A stretch of DNA of 64,000 nucleotides from Symsagittifera roscoffensis. Taxonomy: Eukaryota > Xenacoelomorpha > Acoela > Convolutidae. Shown one piece after another: positions 26,403 to 35,554 of this stretch; the stretch's first letter is position 1; the number at the start of each line of letters is the position of its first letter. A model generated the notes under the pieces. That model did not search any database. It saw only the letters and a program-made list of their open reading frames with translations, and was not told the origin of the DNA. Both the position numbers and the translations under genes were made by a program. Where the stretch lies: positions 36,866,540 to 36,930,539 of the forward strand of contig NC_087063.1 in the NCBI RefSeq assembly GCF_963678635.1, given 5' to 3'.

Positions 26403-26951
26403 TTAGTTTTTATTTTTTAGTAAAGGGAATAGGTTTATCCTATATAATTTTTGCTTAGGTGAGTTTTGCTGTGAGTTGTTTTTGATCGATGATGAGTATG
26501 GTATTGGTTTAAATCTAGATATCCCTAATAGATCTAACTCGTAATGTTTATCTTGGCAATCAAGGTATTTGGTTTTTAGGTATTCGGTTTTTACTGCATA
26601 TTTGCTTTCCAATTGGGCGATGTAACGTCTTTTTGCAAGTAAAAGTTTTTGCAAGTAAATGTTTTCTGGTATTTCTACGGTTGTTTTCCTTGTTATGAAT
26701 TCAGGTGGTGTGATTCGACTAAGTGTGTCTGGTAATCTAACGTTTCTTCCTGCTATCCAAAATATATGTAGGTTCGGAATTTTTATTAGGATAAGTTGAA
26801 ATCTAAAATTTTTATGGTTTGGCTTTGATTTTTGTGAACACAGAATAATTATAGGTTTGTGATCTGTAAATGGAAACGTTGGAGTATTTGATCCAAAGAC
26901 TAAAAATTCATAATCTGTGAGAGTATATATTATGGCTGTAATTTCTCTCAT
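26403..26951 (-). pseudogene. RNase H plus linker fragment, block 2 (unit 5)
   Basis: 182 readable codons, one of the longest open stretches in the array: RNase H C-terminus (TDHKP, LPDTLSR) and the following linker. Small deletion near 26575. Confidence 0.85.
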
Positions 26952-27161
26952 GAGTGTAGAGAATCTAAGTTCGGCTTGTGTAAATAGTCTTTAATTTGCA
27001 GAGATAAGGTTCATTTTGTTTGTACTTTTGTGTGATTGTAATAGTTCTGCGCAATTCCAAATTTTGAAGCATCAAACATAGCATAAAATGGTTGAGAAAC
27101 AACTGTGATTTATCTGGGGCTGCTTCCATGTTTTCTTTGAGTAAGATCTGATGATATTGAT

Positions 27162-27404
27162 CTAATATTCAAATATATTTTGTTTTGTTTGTGATTGTAC
27201 AAAAACTTCGTCTAGATATGTGATAACATTCATACTAAGAATGAGTGGTCGGAAAATTTTGCTCATAAATGCTGAAAAAGCTGCTGGTCCTATGAAAATT
27301 CCGTAGAAAATTCTACTAATTTCGTATTGTTGGTTTCCAATCACGAATTGAGGTAGGCATTGAGACTGTTCATCTAATGGAATTTGATTATATGCGCTGT
27401 TCAT
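27162..27404 (-). pseudogene. RT fragment (unit 5)
   Basis: 80 codons closely related to 13823-14155. Catalytic box YLDE. Confidence 0.8.
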
Positions 27405-28298
27405 GTCAGCTGTTGTTTAATATTGTCAGTTTTTTGTAGTTAAAACTAACTGGATTGCTTCTATGGGCCAATTTCATATAGATTCATCAATTAGTGAATT
27501 GAGATATCATGCATCAAAAACAATTTTTAGCGAATCTGCTTTATTGAGAACGGTTACAGGGTTTACGAAAAGGCTTTCTTTTCGTTGTACTTTTTTTAAA
27601 TTACTGGTGAGATAATTTCATTTTGTTCGAGAATGTCTAGTAATCTATTGAATTTGTCTTGTAGGCGCATTGGTACATTACTTGCTCGCTGCTTTTTAAA
27701 AACTGCATCAGGTTTAAAAGGTAGGTGTAATGGTGAATTTTTTTTCCAATATCAAAAAGAGATGTAGCATAAGCCAGCGGGTATTTTAGTAATAGTTCTG
27801 CTAATTGATCAAACACTTGTTGATTAATTTGAGAAATTTGAAAATTGATCATTGTGAGAAATGTTTATTGTTCGCCTGTGTTTTTTGAAATTCAAAATAA
27901 TGGTTTGAAATAAGGTAAGTTTTAAAATAGTCTGTATTTCGTTTAGAGTCTTTTTTATATTGTTAATTGATAGATCTTCATTAGGAATTGTCGATTGACA
28001 AATACCTGGTAATTTTAAAATATAATTCTTTCTAATTGCTCTTTCTTCTGTTGGGTAGACTGTTGCATTTGTTTCGCAATATCTTAGAAGTCCTAGGTAA
28101 AATGTGATTGTTTTTGGTGATTTGTTGTATTCGTGTATTCTTAGTATGTTGAATGGATGAGATTGTTGCTCAAAAAAATTATGGATTGGTTTAATTTCGA
28201 GGTCAGACATATATAGCTGTTGTTTTTTTTGATGAGCAACTCATTGATGAACTTGGTTTATAGAAAATTTATAAAAATATCCTGATGATGGTTTCAGG

Positions 28299-29133
28299 TG
28301 TAAACAAAGTGCGAAACTCTATGGTAGTGTTTTTACAATAATTTTGGGGCTGAAATCAAAATAGACCTGGAAAAAAGACAAAGTTGTAAAAATCAGGAAT
28401 TGAAATGTTTTTATAGTAACGACTCGGGGGAACTAGAAGGGATGAGTATCATTTTTTCTGCTGTTAAGCTAGTCGTCACCGAAGTTAAGCGTCCTCTACT
28501 TTGAGACATTTTTGACGCAAAAACAGAAGGGGCTGTTGCGAAAATTAAGGACCCCTTACTAGATTTTCTTTAAGGGTGGGGATCTCACTTTAAGGAGCGA
28601 CCCCAATGGGAATCGGAACGCGATACAATACTTCTAAACGATGCCACTGGGACGGAATTCGAAGAACTTTACTACGTTTGCCGGACATACCAAGGAATTT
28701 AAATCCAGGCAAGCCAAACGCCATAACAAGTATAAAGCCGATGCTGTTGTTCTGTTGAAAAATTTAGTTTTCCGAAAAAAAACTCCATCATTTGATTTGA
28801 TAACCTTTCTAAACGCAAGTGCTATCTACTTAGCTGCTGGAAAAGATTATTTTCAAAAATTTCACAGCTTATGATTTAAGATATCAACACTCGAAAGAAC
28901 ATTAGAAAATCTTAACGCTTCTTCGTTAGGCTTCGACAGTTAAAATTTTACCATGTTACTATCTTTCTTGACACCCATCCAAAAATGGAATTCGTTAAGG
29001 AGCTCATTTTTTTTTGAAAAAATCCATCAGTGGTGTCGACATAATTTGCCTAAGCATCGCCTCTTTTTGACGTGTTTGGAGCTCATAAAATGTTTCTTGT
29101 GGACCTAGGCAAAATTTTGATCTATATCCGCGT
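28299..29133. repeat. Non-element segment, copy 2 (about 835 bp)
   Basis: Second copy of 13094-13930; similarity ends at CCGCGTC near 29133, after which unique DNA follows. The ORF at 28641-28874 corresponds to 13436-13675 but ends differently because of an indel, which argues against a conserved protein. Confidence 0.7.
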
Positions 29134-30404
29134 CCCGCTCTGGGGAGTTTAGATGAAAGTTGTTTGGAAACCTAAACTGATGTACCTTACGACCGAAATT
29201 GATATAAATCAGATTTTTTAGTGGATTTTTGTCATTTGGAGATAGAAGTGGCCTTTTTGAGCACGACTCCAGGCTTCTTCTCTAGGCTTCTTTTATTGTC
29301 TTCGCCCTCAAAACTACTGTTAAGCAGAAAACTTTTGGGTCTTGTCTCCCACACATGGATCGAATAAAAATGCCTGTTGTTTTAAAATACAAATGCTCTG
29401 AACATTGTCAATTACTATACTGAAATCGGACCAAGTGTCTTAAGATCAAAAGTCTTTGTGACTGGGGACTAAAATGATGATGCAATTTAATTTCTCCATG
29501 TCTCTCAACATGCTTCGAACATGAGCAGCAGTGATTGAATTAAAACTGAGAATGGTCTAATCTGTGACTCCGGATAATCATCATGAGACATCAGAGCAAA
29601 AACAATGCAAAAGGCCTCGATCTGCTTCTGTGGCTTTACGTGTCTGATTCTATTACACCAGAATAGAACTGCATAAAACATATCTAGCACCGAGCTTAGT
29701 ATAAATAACAACAAATAGCAGAAAACACGTCAAAGAGAAAAGAATTTACGCTAATAGCAAAAAATTGATGACTGCTCTCTTGCTAGTCTGAAACTTGTAC
29801 GAATGCTACTACTCTATCATAAAATTTTCAACCGCAATTATATGTACGTCGTTTCTGGTATGCGAAGTGTTTTCAAAGTTGTTATTTTTGCTGTACAAGA
29901 GATAGATATTTGTGGGCTGCTATTCTTATAATTATTGGACATCAAGAAATCATCTAAACCAACCAAAACAACAAAAGGCATCTCGAGTTACACAAGTAAA
30001 AAGTTATCGAATTACAATCATTTTTGACTAGCATTGTTGTTTACTGTCGTTAGTTTGGTCCATAAAAAATCATGTTTGTTATTATGGGATAACTTGCATG
30101 ATAGATAGATTATTTTTTATCACTGGCCTGCTTTGTGGGACTGTCTGCAGCTTTGTGAACCAAACATCTAACATGGGAATCACTGGAAAATTAGACGGTT
30201 GGTCGCTTTTGCTTGATAATTAACGAACAAGACATTCATATTTCAAATTGTTCACATTCTTTTTTTTCAACTGCATGAGACATTAAACTGCATGAGACAT
30301 TAAAAGTGGATATTTAACTATCCTGCTATCAAAGGGGGGTTCAAAATTCCAGGGTACACGTTGAGAAACAGTTATTATGCTAAACATTTGAATTTATTTG
30401 CAAT
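29134..30404. other. Host DNA without a recognised gene
   Basis: Unique sequence of higher complexity than the array. Short ORFs only (for example a hydrophobic 69-codon minus ORF at 29505-29714, not recognised). A short tandem repeat of CTGCATGAGACATTAAA lies at about 30269-30302. Confidence 0.5.
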
Positions 30405-30690
30405 AGCGGTGGAAACTCGCATCCCCCTCAGGGATTTGACCCCCTGCCGACCAAAAAGGTCCCCTTTTGTACAATTTTAAGATATTAATTTTGGTGACAG
30501 ACCCAAAAATTTTTCTAAAGGCGCCTTTGGTGCCAATATATACTAATTTTGAGGGGGAGCGCGCGCCGAAAAAATGCGATTTTTTGGTCAAAATTTTCCA
30601 AAAACTGCCAAAAAACGCTTTTTTCAGCCTGTTTTTTTTTCAAAATTTTGCCTTCAGCCCAGAAATTCCGCCTTCAGCCCAAAAAATTTG
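30405..30690 (+). mobile_element. hAT-MITE remnant
   Basis: Internal sequence of the MITE at 54756 (CCCTCAGGGATTTGACCCCC, GGCGCCTTTGGTGCCAATAT, GAGGGGGAGCGCGCGCC) without the CAGGGGCGGAT terminal repeats. Plus-strand ORFs here are not genes. Confidence 0.75.
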
Positions 30691-30893
30691 GGATCTACTT
30701 AGCAATTACCCCCCTTTTAAGAAAAGGAGGGGGCAATTGTTAAGTACATGAATATAACGCATTTTCGACCAATCAGATTGCAGCAAAATTAGAAGTCTCA
30801 AAACAAAGCTCTAGCGCTAATTTACTGCTTTTATTAATAGGGGTGGCAATTCTTAAGTAGGTTCCAAAGGGAGGGCAATTGTTAAGCTGATCC
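30691..30893. repeat. Small inverted/direct repeat cluster
   Basis: 30691-30714 and 30840-30865 are imperfect inverted repeats (GGATCTACTTAGCAATTACC against GGTGGCAATTCTTAAGTAGG). GGGCAATTGTTAAG recurs at about 30730 and 30873. Probably a small non-autonomous transposon or nested pair. Confidence 0.5.
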
Positions 30894-31720
30894 AAAATTT
30901 GAATTTACGTTAAAGTTATTTGTACGCGGAATCCACGAAATTTTTGTTTAAAGATTTGCTCTGGAATCCAGGAACAAACAGGCACAAAATTGTGCGCCGA
31001 TCCAGTGTGCACAGTTTCGCTTTGTAATGTATGGTCCCAGAACACAGTAACCAGGGGTTTTCTCGTAAAATTATTTTCTCATGCATACAATAAAATTTTC
31101 ACGGAGAATGATTCCCTTTTCATTTCTCTGTTTTCTGTTATCGTTCATAGGAAGCAATTTCAACCAACCACATTTGAGCATCAATAATCAAAATTCAATA
31201 GTTAGAGTAAGTACTGTGTTGCTGCAGTTGCGGTTTTCTTGTCCTTAGTTGCTCGCAACTTCTATTATAACTATTTGTCGTCGTTCTTACTTCCACTGTA
31301 AAAAAAAACAGGACTGCTCGTATCAGCCTTTAATTTCCGATGCCTTTCAAGCTCTATGGAATATTGTTCGCTTTAAAAAAAATTGAAAAAAATTTCACCA
31401 AAAAATTTTTAATTTCTTTTGAGATTTTTTTCAAACTTTACGGAAAAAGATCACAGGTGAAATATCTTAATAGATCGCAGCTCAAGACAACAAAATTTTT
31501 TGGCTGGTATAAAATGATATGAGAAAATTTGTCAAAATGGCTGAACAAAAAGGCGAAGTTTGGCTGGAGAAAAAACACCACGGCACAAGTATTTCTTAAT
31601 TTTCCTCGAAAGTCAGATTAATGAGTTTTGATATGAATTGACCACAATTTGACCACAGTTGACCACAGTTAAAAAAACGTAACTCGCCAAATTTAGTCGA
31701 GATGGAGAAACATATCTTGC
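30894..31720. other. Host DNA without a recognised gene
   Basis: No convincing ORF or RNA. Three near-identical repeats of TTGACCACA/GTT lie at about 31638-31671. The sequence becomes the left flank of the retroelement. Confidence 0.5.
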
Positions 31721-31724
31721 TTGG
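31721..31724. repeat. Target-site duplication TTGG, left
   Basis: TTGG directly abuts the left LTR and is repeated abutting the right LTR at 50641-50644. A 4-bp duplication fits Gypsy-type integration. The empty site would read ...CTTGC-TTGG-GTCAAG. Confidence 0.85.
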
Positions 31725-32133
31725 TGAGTTAGGACCGAAGTGGTTAACTCATAGAGTAATTTCGGATAGGGTACACCGTCTGCTCGTCACGCTATCTTAT
31801 TTTCGGCCGGATAGATTCGTGCAACTTCTTAGTCTAATACCGATCTAATCTTACTCTTATACTATCTAGTCTCAGGTTGTTTAACTAGTCTCTGCTAGGC
31901 TCAATAGATCTAGGGTATACTGGTTTATTGCGGCTGCTGAAGTGCTCGGGAGAGTCCAACTAATTTCTAAGTTAAATTCAAATCTCTCTGGTGCTGAAAT
32001 TACAAGTAACTTCAGCACTTACAAATAAGTGGGTTGTTAGTTAGATGGATCGTGATTGGTTAATATTAAATACTTTACATTGGTAAAACATTTAATTTAT
32101 CCAATCATAAAATATAGTTTAGATCAGGTTCCA
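31725..32133 (-). repeat. 3' LTR
   Basis: 409-bp copy matching 50231-50640 except for one missing C in the tract near 31845. On the minus strand it begins TGGAACC and ends AACTCA. It carries an AATAAA polyadenylation signal (plus-strand TTTATT at 31924-31929), so transcripts would end in this LTR. It is flanked outside by TTGG (31721-31724) and inside by a short purine-rich tract. Confidence 0.95.
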
Positions 32134-32140
32134 CCCATCC
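32134..32140 (-). promoter_or_regulatory. Short purine tract next to the 3' LTR (polypurine-tract candidate)
   Basis: GGATGGG on the minus strand abuts the 3' LTR, where the plus-strand primer would be expected. It is shorter than usual tracts and interrupted by a T. Called from position only. Confidence 0.35.
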
Positions 32141-33666
32141 GGGTTTTACAGAGTTTTTTAGAATAGTTCTTCTGCAATTCGAAGGATGGATGATGGACGT
32201 TGGTGTTTGGCGAACATCATATTTCTTCTGTTTCCTTTTTGTTAAAGAAGTTCCAGGAAGCTGGAGTTAGAGACATAAGACGTTGTGTCTTCTAGTGACA
32301 ACGACTAAGTCTTTGCAACAAACTCAAATCTGATTTCAGAATGGTTTGCTATGTCAGGTTTTTCTGTTCTGCGTGGAGAACTTCTTTTGTGTCTGATCTA
32401 GTTTGGGAATGGCGTGGAGATTGTGCGTGGAGGGGATGCCTGGTTACTCGGATCTGTACGTATACTTGAACATCGAGGTGGTCATTGGTCTAGTTCAATG
32501 AAGTCCTTTTCTGCGAAGTCAAGTCGTACTCTAAATCCTTTGAGTTGTGATTGTGAGTGGCATATCGATTGTGGTTGGTCATTCTCTCTCGAGTGTAGTG
32601 GGGTCGTTTTGTCTTTAGATGTTCGTCCTTGGTGTTGTATTCTGATCTATGTATTGCATAATGTAATTTACATTTTATAAAACATTTATTAGTTTAATAT
32701 TTTTTAATTATGATTTTAGTTAGTTAATTTCACAAAAGCTTTTTGTTTTAGTTCGGTTATTTTGAAGAGTTACTCACACTTGAGTAGCTCTTATTAAAAA
32801 TAGTGGTGTGGTCACAAAGCGTGGATGTAGCGCGGTGGGTTAGGCCGGCTATAGAGCATGCTCAGGACGTCCTTCCTGGTGGGTTAGGCCAGGAGTGGGA
32901 GTATGATTTCATGCGGTTTTTGTGAGGGGTCCTGTTATGTGACAACGTTTTATGTTGGGTTTGTTGTGGTTTTTCTTATGTCTTGTTGGTTATGTCCTTT
33001 TTCCAAAAAGCAAATTGTTCGTGGTATGGGTTTGTCTTTCGACTTTTTTGTGTTTTATTATTTCTTTCTTAGACTTTATAATAGTCTTCAAAAGAATAAA
33101 TTATCCAGTTTTAAACTGGGTTAATCCGGTTTGGGTACCGTTGGTTTCCTTTTCTTAGTCATGCTGTTATTCTATGATTTGTGGTATTTTAGTAAGCTGC
33201 GTTGGTTAGTTTTGTTTAATATATGATTCCTTTCCAACCGGGTTAAAGGAAAGTTTGAAACATGTTATTATATGTTAGAGTTGTTGAGTGTGAAAACTTG
33301 AAACTGAAATTCATTATTTTAAACAATTCTTCGTGGGCGAGCTGTGCGAGTGTGGATAGAATTTCTGTGCGAATAAATGAGAATATCAAAAGGTTAGTAC
33401 TGCATTTGCATTTTATTAATTTACTGCATAGAATTTGGAAATTTACTGCTAGTTATGGGGGAATTTTAAGTTACAAATTTTCATCATAATTAGATTTACT
33501 GCTTGTGGGGAAAATTTTAGAAATGAATTTATTGCATTGGTATTAAATTTATAAATTTATAAGTGTAAGAGATTAATAGAATTTTTGAAATCTGTTTGAT
33601 GAAATTTGCGATTTTTATTTGTCTTTTGTGGTTTTTGTAGGTGATCGTCGGATGAAGGCTAAAAAT
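32134..33666 (-). other. 3' untranslated tract of the element
   Basis: About 1.5 kb with no convincing minus-strand ORF; the plus-strand ORFs here are short and AT-biased. It contains a cluster of ATTTACTGC-like motifs at about 33396, 33417, 33438, 33493 and 33521, and a repeated GTGGGTTAGGCC near 32838 and 32879. May hold packaging or export signals. Confidence 0.5.
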
Positions 33667-33744
33667 CTAAAGAAAACATGAATAAAGTATGGTGAGTTTT
33701 TAATATTTTAATTAGTTAGTTATATTCATTTAATTCATACTTAC
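33667..33744 (-). other. Probable small intron just after the 601-aa ORF
   Basis: Two bases after the stop codon the minus strand reads ACAG|GTAAGTAT, a near-perfect 5' splice site. A branch-like CTAAC and a TTTTCTTTAG acceptor follow, giving a 78-nt intron. An alternative acceptor AG lies 8 nt further. The intron would sit in the 3' UTR. Alternatively, the donor joins something further downstream. Confidence 0.5.
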
Positions 33745-33748
33745 CTGT

Positions 33749-35554
33749 TTAGTCGTCGGGGAAAAAACCGTGGGGGAAGATGTCGTGAATTAGTTCTGAA
33801 GTTGTTAGTAGTTTAGCTAAGATGCGGATGATATTTTTAGTCTGAAGCAGTGGCCAAAGCAATTGGAGTGCCTTGATAGTGGTTAGTTCTTCAGTGCCAA
33901 CTGCAAACTCATAAGGTGTGTTTTGGATTAGATTATATAATTTGTGATTGAATTTAGTGTTGTGGATGAATTCTAAAATTGGGATTTCTATGGGTTGTAC
34001 AAACTCGTGCGGGATAAGGAAGGGTCGGGATTCTTCGGCGTTGAAGGTCTTGGTGATGGGACAGAAGATGTACATTTGGGTTATGGGGTCATAATTACGA
34101 AGAATACCATGAAGGTTAGTATCTTTAATGCAATATGTGAAATTTAGGAAAAATGGTGAAGTGTATTTGGAATTAATGAATTGAAAACGATGGTGTGGTT
34201 GTCTAGAGGGTGTGTGTAGGTCAAAGTGATTTTGGATGAAGCGATAATAACTATATGTGTGGGTTTGTTTAGTGCGCAACATAATATCGTGTGAGCAGTG
34301 TAAATCTCTTTCGTGTGGTGCAAGGAAATGAAAGGTTAGTGAAAATATTTGGAAGCGTTCTTTAAAACTTTCGTATGCTTGTGTGTCTGTTAGTGCTTCT
34401 GAAATAATGTGATCAAACTTTCGGTCGAAGATGTTTAGTGTGAATATATATGGTGTCTTGATGAAAAATTTCTCGGTAATTTGTGGATTAGCGAAGCGAT
34501 CGTCGTCTAAGAATTGATCTTGGTTAGCTCTGATGATGTTGTGATCATAGTATTCGAGTGTATATTCGTTAGCTCTAGGTGCAGTGTGTGTTTTTAGTGA
34601 TTTTTTATATCCAACGTAAGTAAATTGTCTAGCGGTTAGTGGTGTAGTGAGTCGATATAGCATGTCCGTATTTCGCTCTATATCGATGTGAGTGTTAGAT
34701 AAAGGTAAGCAAAGAGGGTTAGTAAAATGATAATATGAGGTCCAAGAGAGAGTGGGCATTAAAACGTATTCATCTACAAAGTTGCGTGTTTCGTTAGTGT
34801 CGTGGGGGGTGTTTAAGGTGTATTGTGGGAATGAGGGTAAGGTGATGGCTAAAAATTCTTTTGTGTTAGTATGCTTGGGGTGGTTGATGTATTCACGGGC
34901 TGTTCCTGGTTTTGCTGGGAAAGGATGGTTGGGGAACTTTCTTTTAAAAGTGCGGTAAGCTCTATTAGTGTTGAGTGAAGATTCAGTTGATGTGGATGAT
35001 GGTGCTAATGATTCAGTATAATTTGAAGAGGGTGTAGGGGTAGGGGGGTTGGATGAATTTATTGTGGAGGAGATTTGGTTTATGGTTGGGGTATTAAGGT
35101 GGTAGGGTTGTTGTTGAAGGGTAATAAAATTATCTAGCTCTGGGGAGATTCGGGGGGTGTCTGGAGAATGAGATGATTGGTCAGAATGGTATGAGGAGTA
35201 GGTTGGGGTAACTTGGGAAGCATAAGAGGGTGTGGGAGTGATGGGGTCAGGGTTATTGGATAATATGGGTTGAAAAGGGGGTTGAGAAAAATTAGAAGAG
35301 TTATGAAAATTATTGGATGGGGATGGTTCTGAGTTGGCGAATTCATCGGGGGTTTCAATATTCGGGTTATAGAGTTGTGAGATGGAATATAAAACTGAGA
35401 TGTGTGAATTAGTGTCGGAATTCATGCCTGATGTTACATTGCTAGATGGAAAATCGGGTGGCGGAAAAGCAAAAAGTGGTATTATTGGGATTGGAGAGGT
35501 AAGATTGGTTGGGTGGGAATTTGATCGGTGTAGTGATCCAAGTTGGCGGCTCAT
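33749..35554 (-). CDS. Unrecognised 601-aa protein downstream of env
   Basis: Starts inside the env stop (ATGA, 35551-35554), pointing to coupled reinitiation or a shared spliced mRNA. Residues 1-195 are Ser/Thr/Pro/Asn-rich and probably disordered. Residues about 200-601 look globular, rich in His, Phe and Tyr, with only a few cysteines. No signal peptide or membrane helix is evident. No family is recognised, and a gene of this size after env is unusual for Gypsy elements. The length of the open frame in AT-rich DNA and its own composition profile make it a convincing gene. No homologous segment was seen in the left array. A consensus splice donor follows directly after its stop. Confidence 0.8.
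   Translation of the reverse strand: MSRQLGSLHRSNSHPTNLTSPIPIIPLFAFPPPDFPSSNVTSGMNSDTNSHISVLYSISQLYNPNIETPDEFANSEPSPSNNFHNSSNFSQPPFQPILSNNPDPITPTPSYASQVTPTYSSYHSDQSSHSPDTPRISPELDNFITLQQQPYHLNTPTINQISSTINSSNPPTPTPSSNYTESLAPSSTSTESSLNTNRAYRTFKRKFPNHPFPAKPGTAREYINHPKHTNTKEFLAITLPSFPQYTLNTPHDTNETRNFVDEYVLMPTLSWTSYYHFTNPLCLPLSNTHIDIERNTDMLYRLTTPLTARQFTYVGYKKSLKTHTAPRANEYTLEYYDHNIIRANQDQFLDDDRFANPQITEKFFIKTPYIFTLNIFDRKFDHIISEALTDTQAYESFKERFQIFSLTFHFLAPHERDLHCSHDIMLRTKQTHTYSYYRFIQNHFDLHTPSRQPHHRFQFINSKYTSPFFLNFTYCIKDTNLHGILRNYDPITQMYIFCPITKTFNAEESRPFLIPHEFVQPIEIPILEFIHNTKFNHKLYNLIQNTPYEFAVGTEELTTIKALQLLWPLLQTKNIIRILAKLLTTSELIHDIFPHGFFPDD

Larger units (their letters stand above)
25561..28298 (-). 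pseudogene. Decayed pol, array unit 5
   Basis: Two linker/RNase H blocks (25620-26385 and 26386-27080), RT (27162-27850) and the RT-protease linker (to 28298). It ends at copy 2 of the 835-bp segment. RT reads YLDE, so it is inactive. Confidence 0.85.

Noticed and set aside
32414-33489. Plus-strand ORFs in the 3' tract of the element
   Set aside because: Short, Cys/Phe-rich, opposite to element transcription; typical chance ORFs.
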